Shown in pieces: positions 18,010-24,732 of a stretch of 64,000 nucleotides of DNA. The notes under the pieces were generated by a model. It did not search any database, was not told the origin of the DNA, and was given only the letters and a program-made list of their open reading frames with translations. The stretch lies in contig NZ_MUYM01000072.1 of NCBI RefSeq assembly GCF_002150765.1, forward strand, positions 62,001 to 126,000, read 5' to 3'. The position numbers were made by a program, and so were the translations under genes. This DNA is from Lentzea kentuckyensis. GTDB lineage: Bacteria > Actinomycetota > Actinomycetes > Mycobacteriales > Pseudonocardiaceae. Numbering within the stretch: the stretch's first letter is position 1; every line of letters starts with the position of its first letter.

Positions 18010-19011
18010 CTACTCCGCCACGACCACCGAGGCGGGACCGCCGATCTGCACCCAGGGGCCGTTGTTCCACACGTAGACCCCGCTCCTGTCCGGGGAGAGC
18101 CCGAAGATCTGGTTCAGGCTGCTGACCGGGAAGTCGCTGCCAGGTCCGCCGATCCGGCTCCACTGGTTCGCGCCGCCGTTGTTGAGATAGACATCCCCGC
18201 TGGACGGGTTGGTGGCCAGCAGGCGGCCGCCGCCGGCGAAGATCCACCCCGCCGGACCACCCCACTGCGTCCAGGCGGTACCCGAGCCGTTCCAGCGGTA
18301 GACCGCGCTTCCGTTGGGAGCCAACCCGTACAGGCCGGTGTCGTTCACCACGAAGTGCTTGCCGGGACCGCCGACCATCGTCCAGCTCCGACCAGCAATG
18401 CTGTACTGGTAGATGTTCCCGGTCTGCGGGTTCGTGGCGAACATTCCCGCCCCGCCGCCGTAGATCCAGCCGGCCGGACCGCCGACCTTCTCCCACGCGG
18501 TGCCGCCGAGGTGACGGAACACGCCGCTGCCGTCCGGCGCCAAGCCGAAGATGTCGATGAAGTTGTCAGGGGCGACCGCGAAGACGAACACCCGTCCAGG
18601 GCCGCCGATCCTCGACCAGGACTTGTTCGAGGCCCCGTACAGGTAGACGTCTCCGCTCTGCGGATTGGTCGCCAGCACATAGCCGAAGCCGGCGTAGAGA
18701 TTGGCGGCGGGACCACCGATCTTGCTCCAGGTGGTGCCGCCCTCCCACTGGAAGACACCGCTCTTGTCCGGCGACAACGCGACCGCGTACGCCGTGTACT
18801 GCGCCGATTGCGATCCCCGCAGGGCAAGTGCCCGCGGGCCTTGCGCGGCACCGGTCCCGCGTTCTCCGGCCGACGACTTGGCCGGCGCCGGGACGGCGGA
18901 GGCCGCCGGTGCGGCAGAGGCCTGCGTCGACACCGATGCTCCCCCGAGCAGCAGCGCGAACGCCGCCACGAGCCGGATGCCCGTTCTCAGACCGATTCTC
19001 GAGTTTCTCAT
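18010..19011 (-). CDS. Secreted IGGPG-repeat propeller (tachylectin/tectonin-like)
   Basis: A 333-residue protein starting at ATG 19011 (MRNSRIGL); a signal peptide ends about ASAAP (residue 33). From about residue 75 it consists only of the same double repeat found in the next gene: IGGPA-NLYAG-ATNPQSGDVYLY and SRIGGPG-FVV-GLYGLAPNGS. There are roughly three double units, enough for one small propeller. It has no glycosidase domain, so it is the binding-module-only paralogue. It heads a two-gene operon; direct repeats spaced 11 bp lie 50-69 bp upstream. Confidence 0.72.
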   Translation of the reverse strand: MRNSRIGLRTGIRLVAAFALLLGGASVSTQASAAPAASAVPAPAKSSAGERGTGAAQGPRALALRGSQSAQYTAYAVALSPDKSGVFQWEGGTTWSKIGGPAANLYAGFGYVLATNPQSGDVYLYGASNKSWSRIGGPGRVFVFAVAPDNFIDIFGLAPDGSGVFRHLGGTAWEKVGGPAGWIYGGGAGMFATNPQTGNIYQYSIAGRSWTMVGGPGKHFVVNDTGLYGLAPNGSAVYRWNGSGTAWTQWGGPAGWIFAGGGRLLATNPSSGDVYLNNGGANQWSRIGGPGSDFPVSSLNQIFGLSPDRSGVYVWNNGPWVQIGGPASVVVAE

Positions 19012-19060
19012 GGTTCCCCCAGTCGATTGACGTCGAGAGAACCCGATCGTGCCAGTCTGC

Positions 19061-19080
19061 CCTTGCACAAACCTTGCACA
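19061..19080 (-). promoter_or_regulatory. Direct repeat CCTTGCACA x2, 11-bp period
   Basis: CCTTGCACA occurs at 19061-19069 and again at 19072-19080, one helical turn apart, on the upstream side of the propeller gene start (19011). On the minus strand it reads TGTGCAAGG-TT-TGTGCAAGG, with a possible -10 (CACGAT) about 9 nt downstream. The layout resembles activator half-sites such as those of SARP-type regulators; the factor is unknown. Confidence 0.4.
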
Positions 19081-19159
19081 GCAAGGACAACTCGGGTGAC
19101 GCGAAGGACTTCCACCTGGCCGGCGACCGGATCGGCGTCGTGTTGGACAGGAATTGGTC

Positions 19160-19330
19160 ATGCGAGCACAGGCCGAGATCGATCTGTGCATGTCGGGCGG
19201 GATGGGCGACGACGCGGCCGCTGCCCGGCTCGGCACGTCCGCGCGTTCGGTGCGGCGGGTGATGGGACGACTCGGCTCACGCAGCCGGTTCCAGGCGGGG
19301 CAGCTGGCCTCGCGGCGCGGCTGGTTGTGA
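19160..19330 (+). pseudogene. LuxR-type HTH remnant (or 56-aa HTH protein)
   Basis: A 56-residue reading frame, ATG at 19160 with AGGA about 7 nt upstream. It reads as the end of a LuxR-type DNA-binding domain: LCMSGGMGDDAAAARLG, then SARSVRRVMGRLGSRSRFQAG and LASRRGWL. Compared with the usual pattern, about four residues are missing between the recognition helix and the RLG motif, and the upstream sensor or receiver domain is absent. Stop codons occur upstream in the same frame. It is most likely a decayed regulator; a tiny stand-alone HTH protein is possible. Confidence 0.5.
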
Positions 19331-19390
19331 ACCTCCACCGACCTGGGACCGTAGTAAACGTCGATGGGATCTACTAGGTACGGTAGTTGC

Positions 19391-19765
19391 ATGACCCGCA
19401 GCGAGCACCGCACAGTCACCCGGTGGCTGCTGCTGTGCGTGCTGTTCTTGGGCGTGGTCGGGATGCATCACGTCGCCACCAGCGGTGACGTGGTCCCCGG
19501 TCACGACATGAAGCCCGTGGCGGCACAGCAGCACGCACCTGAGGAGCCCGCACCCCCCTCCCCCGAGCACGACATGCTGCATCTGTGCGTCGCGGTGCTG
19601 TTCGCGGTCGTGTCACCACTGCTCCTGGCCTGGTTGCTGGTGCGCGCGACTCGCCAGCGCGCGGGTCGAACCCAGGGGTCGTCCTCGTGGCCACGCGCAC
19701 CCGACCATCCGCCACCCCAAGGCGGCCGCGCGTTGCTCAGCTCCGCCTGTGTCCTGAGGTTGTGA
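19391..19765 (+). CDS. DUF6153-like small membrane protein
   Basis: A 124-residue protein from ATG 19391. A first hydrophobic helix (about 10-28, WLLLCVLFLGVVGMHH) is followed by a His/Met/Pro-rich stretch with HDM and EHDMLH, then a second helix (about 62-82), and a basic, Pro-rich tail. The two-helix, His-rich pattern directly before a DUF305 gene is the common setting of DUF6153 proteins in actinobacteria. The His and Met residues suggest metal contact, perhaps copper, but this is inference. It lies 54 bp before the DUF305 gene in what looks like one operon. Confidence 0.6.
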   Translation: MTRSEHRTVTRWLLLCVLFLGVVGMHHVATSGDVVPGHDMKPVAAQQHAPEEPAPPSPEHDMLHLCVAVLFAVVSPLLLAWLLVRATRQRAGRTQGSSSWPRAPDHPPPQGGRALLSSACVLRL

Positions 19766-19819
19766 TCGGTCCGTTCCGCCGTGATCACAGTCGACAAAAC
19801 ACAGACAGGAACGCAGAGC

Positions 19820-20416
19820 ATGAGGAAGTCCTTGATCGGGATCGCGACCGCAGGGGTCGCCGTCGTCGCACTCGTCGCCGGATGCGGCGGGAACGACACG
19901 GCCGGCCCGGCGTCCACCGCGCCCACCGCCACGAGCAACGGCCAGGCAGGCGGCAACAACGCCGACGACGTGACGTTCGCGCAGGGCATGGTGCCGCACC
20001 ACCAGCAGGCGCTGGACATGGCGAAGCTCGTGCCGTCGCGCAGCACCAACGCGAAGGTGCTCGACCTCGCCAAGCGGGTCGAGGGCGCGCAGGATCCCGA
20101 GATCCAGAAGATGAACGGGTGGCTCAAGGCGTGGGGTGCGTCGACCTCCATGCCGGGCATGGACCACGGCTCGATGCCCGGCATGTCCGGGATGATGAGC
20201 GCCGAGGACATGAAGATGCTCGAACAGTCCAAGGGCGCCGCGTTCGACCGGATGTGGCTCGACATGATGATCAAGCATCACGAGGGTGCGGTCGAGATGG
20301 CGAAAACCGAGCTGCAGAAGGGCGGCAACGCCGACGCCAAGAAGCTGGCCCAGGACATCGTCGACGCCCAGCAGAAGGAGATCGCCGAGATGCGGGACCT
20401 GCTGAAGGCGGTCTGA
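19820..20416 (+). CDS. DUF305 lipoprotein
   Basis: A 198-residue lipoprotein from ATG 19820; the signal ends in LVAGC, a good lipobox. DUF305 signatures are visible: DVTFAQGMVPHHQQALDMAKL early and DMMIKHHEGAVEMAKTEL late, with a Met/His-rich loop (SMPGMDHGSMPGMSGMM) between them. The paired HH motifs place it in the ferritin-like DUF305 fold. Members often travel with copper-handling genes, and the Met-rich loop fits that, but the function is unproven. It follows the DUF6153 gene and is closed by a long hairpin at 20425-20472. Confidence 0.85.
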   Translation: MRKSLIGIATAGVAVVALVAGCGGNDTAGPASTAPTATSNGQAGGNNADDVTFAQGMVPHHQQALDMAKLVPSRSTNAKVLDLAKRVEGAQDPEIQKMNGWLKAWGASTSMPGMDHGSMPGMSGMMSAEDMKMLEQSKGAAFDRMWLDMMIKHHEGAVEMAKTELQKGGNADAKKLAQDIVDAQQKEIAEMRDLLKAV

Positions 20417-20424
20417 CGCGGTGA

Positions 20425-20472
20425 GCAGCGGGTGGGTGGACGTCAAGGCGACGGTGTCCGCCCACCCGCTGC
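20425..20472 (+). terminator. 17-bp stem terminator after DUF305
   Basis: Arms 20425-20441 and 20456-20472 (core GCAGCGGGTGGG/CCCACCCGCTGC, one T-G pair), 9 bp after the stop codon. It separates the DUF305 unit from the BlaI gene. Confidence 0.65.
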
Positions 20473-20533
20473 GTCCGGCACGAAGTTCCGGATCTTGCCA
20501 TCACGTACCCTTGCCCCGCGGAAAGGGTGTGCG

Positions 20534-20896
20534 ATGCACGGACTGGGTGATCTGGAGGCAGCGGCCATGGACGTGCTGTGGCACGCCGGTGAACCGCTGC
20601 GGGTGCGTCAGGTGCTCGAACGTCTGGACACCGGCAGGACCCTCGCCTACACCACCGTGATGACCGTGATGGACAACCTCCACCGCAAGAACTGGGTCAC
20701 CCGTGAGCGGGACGGCAAGGCCTACCTGTACGAGGCGACCGTGAGCCGGGCCGAGGCCGCGGCCAACGCGGTGCGCGAAGTCCTCAGCGCTTCCGGTGAT
20801 CCGCAGGCCGCCCTCCTGCACTTCGCTCGGACGGCCTCCGCGGAGGAGTCCGAACTGCTGCGCAAGGCGTTGCGGCGGAAGGCTTCCCGCGAATGA
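20534..20896 (+). CDS. BlaI/MecI/CopY-family repressor
   Basis: A 120-residue winged-helix repressor, ATG 20534 with AAAGGG upstream. It opens LGDLEAAAMDVLWHAGEPLRV and contains LAYTTVMTVMDNLHRKNWVTRERDGKAYLYEA, the DNA-recognition helix and wing of the family, followed by a dimerising helical tail. These repressors leave DNA when cleaved by, or signalled from, a partner M56 peptidase. The M56 gene overlaps its stop by 4 nt (ATGA), so the two are co-translated. Confidence 0.92.
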   Translation: MHGLGDLEAAAMDVLWHAGEPLRVRQVLERLDTGRTLAYTTVMTVMDNLHRKNWVTRERDGKAYLYEATVSRAEAAANAVREVLSASGDPQAALLHFARTASAEESELLRKALRRKASRE

Positions 20897-21825
20897 TCGT
20901 GGCCGTGGCGCTGCTCCTGGGATCCGTCCTGGTCGGCTGGCTGGCACCACGCCACCTGGTCAGGCTCGCGGACCCGGTCGTGGCGCTGGTCGCGTGGCTC
21001 GGCTCGGTCGTCGCGGTGCTCACCACCGCCGCCGTCGCCATGTTCCTGTTGGTGCTGCCCGAGCACGGACTCGGCGCCGTGGCGGCGTTGCACCACTGCT
21101 GGCACTCGTTGCAGCACGGCACCGGTCCAACGGTCGAGGTGGTCAGCGGCATGACCGGCGCGGTGTTGCTGACCGGCCTGCTCGCCCGCGTCGCCGTCGT
21201 GGGCCGGCGCACCGCACGCCGCCGGGCACAGGAGGGCCGCCGGCACCTGGACGTGCTGCGCATCGCGGCACGCCAGGAAGCGGGCCCTCATCCGACGCTC
21301 TGGCTGGAACACGACGACCCGCTGGCGTTCAGCCTGGCGGGCAGGCCTGGTGTCGTCGTCGCGACGGACGGTCTGCACCGCCACCTCACTCCGGCGCAGG
21401 TCCAGGCCGTGCTCACCCATGAGCGTGCGCACCTCGAAGGGCGCCACCACCTGCTGGTGACCATCGGCGACGTCGTGGCGGCCACGCTGCCGTTCCTGCC
21501 GCTGTTCAAGCGAGCGGCGGCCGCGGTTCGCGAGTTCGTCGAGATGGCGGCGGACAGTGCCGCCGTGCGCGCTCACGGCGCGGAGAACGTCCGCGTCGCG
21601 CTGCTGCGGGTGGCCGGCCACGGCGCGCCTGGCGCGGCGCTCGCCATGAGCCGGGACGCGGTGGAAACGAGGCTGGCGCGGCTGCGGCAACGCCGGAGCG
21701 CGCCGAGCAGGGCGCGACGGCTGGTGTCGTACGGCCTCGCGGGTGCCGCCGCCCTGGTTCTGCCCGCCATCGCAGCCTCTGGCGGGTTGACCGCCTTGAT
21801 GCTGCTGGCCTGCACCGCGGGCTAG
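20893..21825 (+). CDS. M56-family membrane metallopeptidase (BlaR1-like)
   Basis: A 310-residue integral membrane peptidase. Helices lie at about 1-18, 28-55 and 85-105. The zinc site is HERAH (about 176-180) in LTHERAHLEGRHH, and a downstream VEMAADSAAV supplies the third ligand region. A last hydrophobic segment closes the protein near 285-305. There is no penicillin-binding sensor domain, so it is a short M56 protein that would cut the neighbouring BlaI repressor after an unknown membrane signal. It is translationally coupled to that gene through ATGA. Confidence 0.9.
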   Translation: MIVAVALLLGSVLVGWLAPRHLVRLADPVVALVAWLGSVVAVLTTAAVAMFLLVLPEHGLGAVAALHHCWHSLQHGTGPTVEVVSGMTGAVLLTGLLARVAVVGRRTARRRAQEGRRHLDVLRIAARQEAGPHPTLWLEHDDPLAFSLAGRPGVVVATDGLHRHLTPAQVQAVLTHERAHLEGRHHLLVTIGDVVAATLPFLPLFKRAAAAVREFVEMAADSAAVRAHGAENVRVALLRVAGHGAPGAALAMSRDAVETRLARLRQRRSAPSRARRLVSYGLAGAAALVLPAIAASGGLTALMLLACTAG

Positions 21826-21843
21826 TTCTGGCGCCCGGCCGTC

Positions 21844-21898
21844 AACCATGAACGGCGCTTTTGTGGACCTGAGGTCCACAAAAGCGCCGTTCATGGTT
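21844..21898. terminator. Perfect 27-bp inverted repeat with 1-nt spacer
   Basis: The arms 21844-21870 and 21872-21898 are exact reverse complements around a single G. The core TGAACGGCGC is shared with the hairpin at 28272-28303. It lies between convergent genes (M56 and DUF4342), so it can end transcription from both sides. Its length and the shared core suggest a dispersed intergenic repeat family. Confidence 0.8.
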
Positions 21899-21914
21899 TG
21901 GGTGCGGGGGCCGA

Positions 21915-22205
21915 CTACACCTGCTCGGCCTCGACCGTCGTCGCGGGCTCGCTGCCCGGCTGCTGCCGGTTCTCGATCTTGATGCCGCACTTGCCGACCA
22001 GCGCGACACCGGCACCGATCGTCGTGGCCACCGGAGCGGCCAGCGCCGCTACCAGTCCCAGCGCGACCGGCACCTCCAGCAGCACCTCGTCCTTGCTGTC
22101 ACGCACCACGACACGACGGTTGATGCCCTCGTTGACCAGCCCGCGAACGGCGTCGACCACCGAGTCGACGGCGGTACGGGTGGACTCGGGCTTGGGTTCG
22201 CTCAT
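21915..22205 (-). CDS. DUF4342 protein
   Basis: A 96-residue protein; GAGGAG lies 5 nt before ATG 22205. The N-terminal amphipathic part (VDAVRGLVNEGINRRVVVRD) and the hydrophobic stretch LEVPVALGLVAALAAPVATTIGAGVAL followed by GKCGIKIE match DUF4342 in order and length. One or two membrane-embedded turns are likely. Function unknown. It converges with the M56 gene and is divergent from the APH gene. Confidence 0.8.
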   Translation of the reverse strand: MSEPKPESTRTAVDSVVDAVRGLVNEGINRRVVVRDSKDEVLLEVPVALGLVAALAAPVATTIGAGVALVGKCGIKIENRQQPGSEPATTVEAEQV

Positions 22206-22327
22206 GACTCTCCTCGAACTGCGGACATCCCCTTACGACTCCAGCGTGCCCAAAGATCGGCGCCCTGCCATCAGGGTTCACCCTGACCCTCCGCCTGAGT
22301 CACCCTGGGAATGTGCAGCGGGTATTT

Positions 22328-22345
22328 AACCGGTTGATCGAACCG
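22328..22345. promoter_or_regulatory. AACCGGTT palindrome with flanking CGGTT/AACCG arms
   Basis: AACCGGTT (22328-22335) overlaps an inverted repeat CGGTT-N5-AACCG (22331-22345) in the divergent region between DUF4342 and APH. It resembles the CGAACCGGTTCG boxes at 24620 and 24686, so the same regulator might act here. The evidence is weak. Confidence 0.3.
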
Positions 22346-22405
22346 ATGATGCCCTGACACGCTCCCACGAGTCTCGGAATTGCCGCTATTCGCAGGGAGT
22401 TGTGC

Positions 22406-23275
22406 TTGACCGTCGAAACAGCCCCGGAAATCGACGCCGTCCTGGCGAGGCGACTGGTCGACACCCAGTTCCCGCACTGGGCCGAATTGCCGTTGCGTCC
22501 GCACTCCCCCGCCGGCTCGGATCACGTGATCTACCGGCTGGGCGACGAGTTGTCCGTTCGGCTGCCCCGCCACGCCGGTGCGATCGACCAGGCGAGGAAG
22601 GAAGCCGAGTGGTTGCCCCGCCTCGCCCCGCATCTGCCACTCGCCATCCCCGTTCTGGTGGAGGTGGGAGAACCGGACTTCGGCTATCCGTGGCGGTGGG
22701 CGGTGTCACGCTGGCTGGACGGTGAGGTGGCGACCGTCGAGGCCCTGTCCGGCTCGCACGAGGCCGCCGGTGTGCTGGCCGAGTTCCTGATCGCGCTGCA
22801 CGAGTTCGACGCCGAAGCGACCGAGGACCTCACCGGGCAGTCGCTGTCCACACGGGACGCGGCGACGCGATCCGCCATCGCGGAAGTCGGGGACGCGTTC
22901 GACACCGCGGCGTTGACAGAGCTGTGGGACGCGGCTCTCGCGGCCCCCGAACGGGACCGTCCGCCGGTCTGGTTCCACGGCGACTTCCACACCGGCAACC
23001 TGCTGACGACCAACGGCCGGCTCAGCGCCGTGATCGACTTCGGTGAGCTCGCGGTGGGCGATCCGGCCCGCGACCTGATGATCGCATTCACGCTGCTGTC
23101 GGCCGAGACGCGAGCCACCTTCCGCGCCGCGCTCGGCGTGGACGACGCCAGCTGGACTCGCGGCCGCGGCTGGGCGTTGGCGACCGGTCTGAACGCCTAC
23201 GTCTCCTACGCCGCGGTCAACCCCCGCATCGCGGCGAACACCACCCGCCAGATCACCCACGCCCTCGCCGGCTGA
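22406..23275 (+). CDS. Aminoglycoside phosphotransferase (APH) family protein
   Basis: About 289 residues. The preferred start is TTG 22406, six nt after AGGGAG; TTG 22400 in the same frame lies too close to that site. Kinase-like features: a nucleotide lobe (ELSVRLPRHAGAI), the Brenner-type catalytic loop WFHGDFHTGNLL (about 192-203) and the metal loop VIDFGELAVGDPARDL. APH-fold enzymes phosphorylate aminoglycosides, macrolides or small metabolites with ATP; this sequence alone does not show resistance. It is followed 27 bp later by a GNAT acetyltransferase, a pairing common in accessory metabolism. Confidence 0.88.
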   Translation: MTVETAPEIDAVLARRLVDTQFPHWAELPLRPHSPAGSDHVIYRLGDELSVRLPRHAGAIDQARKEAEWLPRLAPHLPLAIPVLVEVGEPDFGYPWRWAVSRWLDGEVATVEALSGSHEAAGVLAEFLIALHEFDAEATEDLTGQSLSTRDAATRSAIAEVGDAFDTAALTELWDAALAAPERDRPPVWFHGDFHTGNLLTTNGRLSAVIDFGELAVGDPARDLMIAFTLLSAETRATFRAALGVDDASWTRGRGWALATGLNAYVSYAAVNPRIAANTTRQITHALAG

Positions 23276-23302
23276 ACCGCGCCCGCGACGCAGGAGGAGA
23301 AC

Positions 23303-23794
23303 GTGCAGTTCGCAATCCGTGAGGCACAGGACGACGACTGGCCGCAGATCTGGTCGATCATTCGTCATGTCATCACCGAACAGCAGACCATCCCGTACGA
23401 CCCCGACATGAGCGAGCACGACGCCAAACGGATGTGGCAGTTGCCCGCACCGGCGAGAGTGGTCGTGGCCGCCGATGACCATCAGGTGGCCGGTACCGCG
23501 AACATGTACGCGAACCGGCCGGGTCCCGGAAACCACGTCGCTTCCGGAACCCTGATGGTCGCCGAAGGAGCACGGGGCATGGGCGTCGGGCGAGCCCTCA
23601 CCACCGACCTGGTCGACTGGGCCCGGCGAACCGGATTCGCGGCCGTCCAGTTCAACGCCGTCGCCGACACGAACACGGCCGCCGTCCGCCTCTACGAAAG
23701 CCTGGGATTCGTCACCCTCGGCATTGCCCCTCGGGCATTCCGCCACGCCACTCAGGGATTCGTCGGCCTGCGCATCATGTGGCTGGATCTGTGA
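23303..23794 (+). CDS. GNAT-family N-acetyltransferase
   Basis: A 163-residue acetyltransferase with GTG start after GGAGGAG. The acetyl-CoA loop is GARGMGVGRAL (about 92-102), preceded by the beta-strand GTLMVAE and followed by NAVADTNTAAVRLYESLGF, the usual motif B. It resembles single-domain GNATs acting on small amines such as phosphinothricin-type or peptide N-termini; the substrate is not predictable. Its last 20 nt overlap the end of the convergent MOSC gene. Confidence 0.9.
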   Translation: MQFAIREAQDDDWPQIWSIIRHVITEQQTIPYDPDMSEHDAKRMWQLPAPARVVVAADDHQVAGTANMYANRPGPGNHVASGTLMVAEGARGMGVGRALTTDLVDWARRTGFAAVQFNAVADTNTAAVRLYESLGFVTLGIAPRAFRHATQGFVGLRIMWLDL

Positions 23795-24578
23795 CCGCGC
23801 GCCATTCCGTGACGGTGACGCCGTCGCCCACGGCGATCTCGCCGGGGGTGAGCACGGACGCCTTCAGGCCGAAGCTGACGCCATCGGGTTCGCGGCGGTA
23901 GTCCGCCAGGGTGCGCAACGGCTCGGGCCCGGCGCGCACCCCGGCCGTCTGGTCGACCATGGTGACCGCGCACCGGATGGCCAGCTCACCGAAACCGATC
24001 TCGGCGCCACCGATCGTCATCCGGCCCACCCGGTCCTCGGTGTGCGGCTCGGGCCAGCCGCTGATCACGACGTTGGGCCGGAACCTGTCCATCGGCACCG
24101 GCTCCGCGCCGCGCGCCGCGATCCGCGCGTTCAGGTCGTCCAATGAGGACAGTGAGAGCACCAGCAGCGCGGTCGGGTCGGTGCCGCCGCGAGCCCGATC
24201 CGACGGCTCGCGCACCAGCCGGGCCGGCCTGCCGAGCACCCCGGACAACCACTCGGCCGTCTCCCCGCCCTGGTCGACCCCGGTCCCCGGCCACTTCTCC
24301 ACGTCCACCTGCCGGGTTTCGCCGTCCGCCGCCACGTCCAGCACCAGCTCACCGGCGCCGGGCGCGCTCAGTTCCAGCTTCGCGCCGTCGTGCGACAGCC
24401 TGGACCGGATCACGGCCAGCCGCGGCGCCTCGCCCTGCCAGATCGTCGCCCCGTCCGGCCCGACCACCGCGAACAGCCGGTCGCAGGCGAGCCCGGCCGG
24501 GGTGATCTCGGCCCGTGGCACGACGATCCCGGCACATCCCTTGATCGGGTACAACGTCAGCGAGTGAACCGATGCCAT
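23775..24578 (-). CDS. MOSC-domain protein with MOSC_N
   Basis: A 267-residue protein from ATG 24578 (MASVHSLTLYPIKGC). The N-terminal beta-barrel domain (VHSLTLYPIKGCAG, ACDRLFAVVGPDG) and C-terminal MOSC fold (FRPNVVISG, later IRCAVTMVDQ) match the molybdenum-cofactor sulfurase C-terminal family, as in mARC and YcbX. The cysteine in IRCAVTMVD corresponds to the MOSC cysteine that holds sulfur or molybdenum. Expected role: molybdopterin-dependent reduction of N-hydroxylated compounds, or sulfur carriage. The longer upstream frame runs into the divergent promoter and is not used. Confidence 0.88.
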   Translation of the reverse strand: MASVHSLTLYPIKGCAGIVVPRAEITPAGLACDRLFAVVGPDGATIWQGEAPRLAVIRSRLSHDGAKLELSAPGAGELVLDVAADGETRQVDVEKWPGTGVDQGGETAEWLSGVLGRPARLVREPSDRARGGTDPTALLVLSLSSLDDLNARIAARGAEPVPMDRFRPNVVISGWPEPHTEDRVGRMTIGGAEIGFGELAIRCAVTMVDQTAGVRAGPEPLRTLADYRREPDGVSFGLKASVLTPGEIAVGDGVTVTEWRAVTDPAT

Positions 24579-24619
24579 GCCGCCCAACGTACCGGCGGTG
24601 TCGACGCCATTAGGCAGGA

Positions 24620-24637
24620 CGAACCGGTTCGACTCTC
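24620..24637 (+). promoter_or_regulatory. CGAACCGGTTCG operator, copy 1
   Basis: A perfect 12-bp palindrome (24620-24631) followed by ACTCTC. The same 18 nt recur at 24686. It lies in the divergent region between MOSC and the clan-A hydrolase gene. Likely a LacI/GntR-type site; the factor is unknown. Confidence 0.6.
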
Positions 24638-24685
24638 TGGTCCCTTGCAGCATGCTGCTTGTTGGGCGTACTTTCACTGATCGAT

Positions 24686-24703
24686 CGAACCGGTTCGACT
24701 CTC
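24686..24703 (+). promoter_or_regulatory. CGAACCGGTTCG operator, copy 2
   Basis: Exact repeat of the 18 nt at 24620, with centres 66 bp apart (about six helical turns), ending 29 bp before the hydrolase start. The spacing suits repression by looping or cooperative binding. Confidence 0.6.
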
Positions 24704-24732
24704 CGTCTCCCCTGACCTGTTTCGGAGTCCTC

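Noticed and set aside
19351..19376. TAGTA/TACTA arms before the DUF6153 gene as a BlaI operator
   Set aside because: Only 5-bp arms, 15 nt apart, and no matching copy before the BlaI gene; kept only as a test target.
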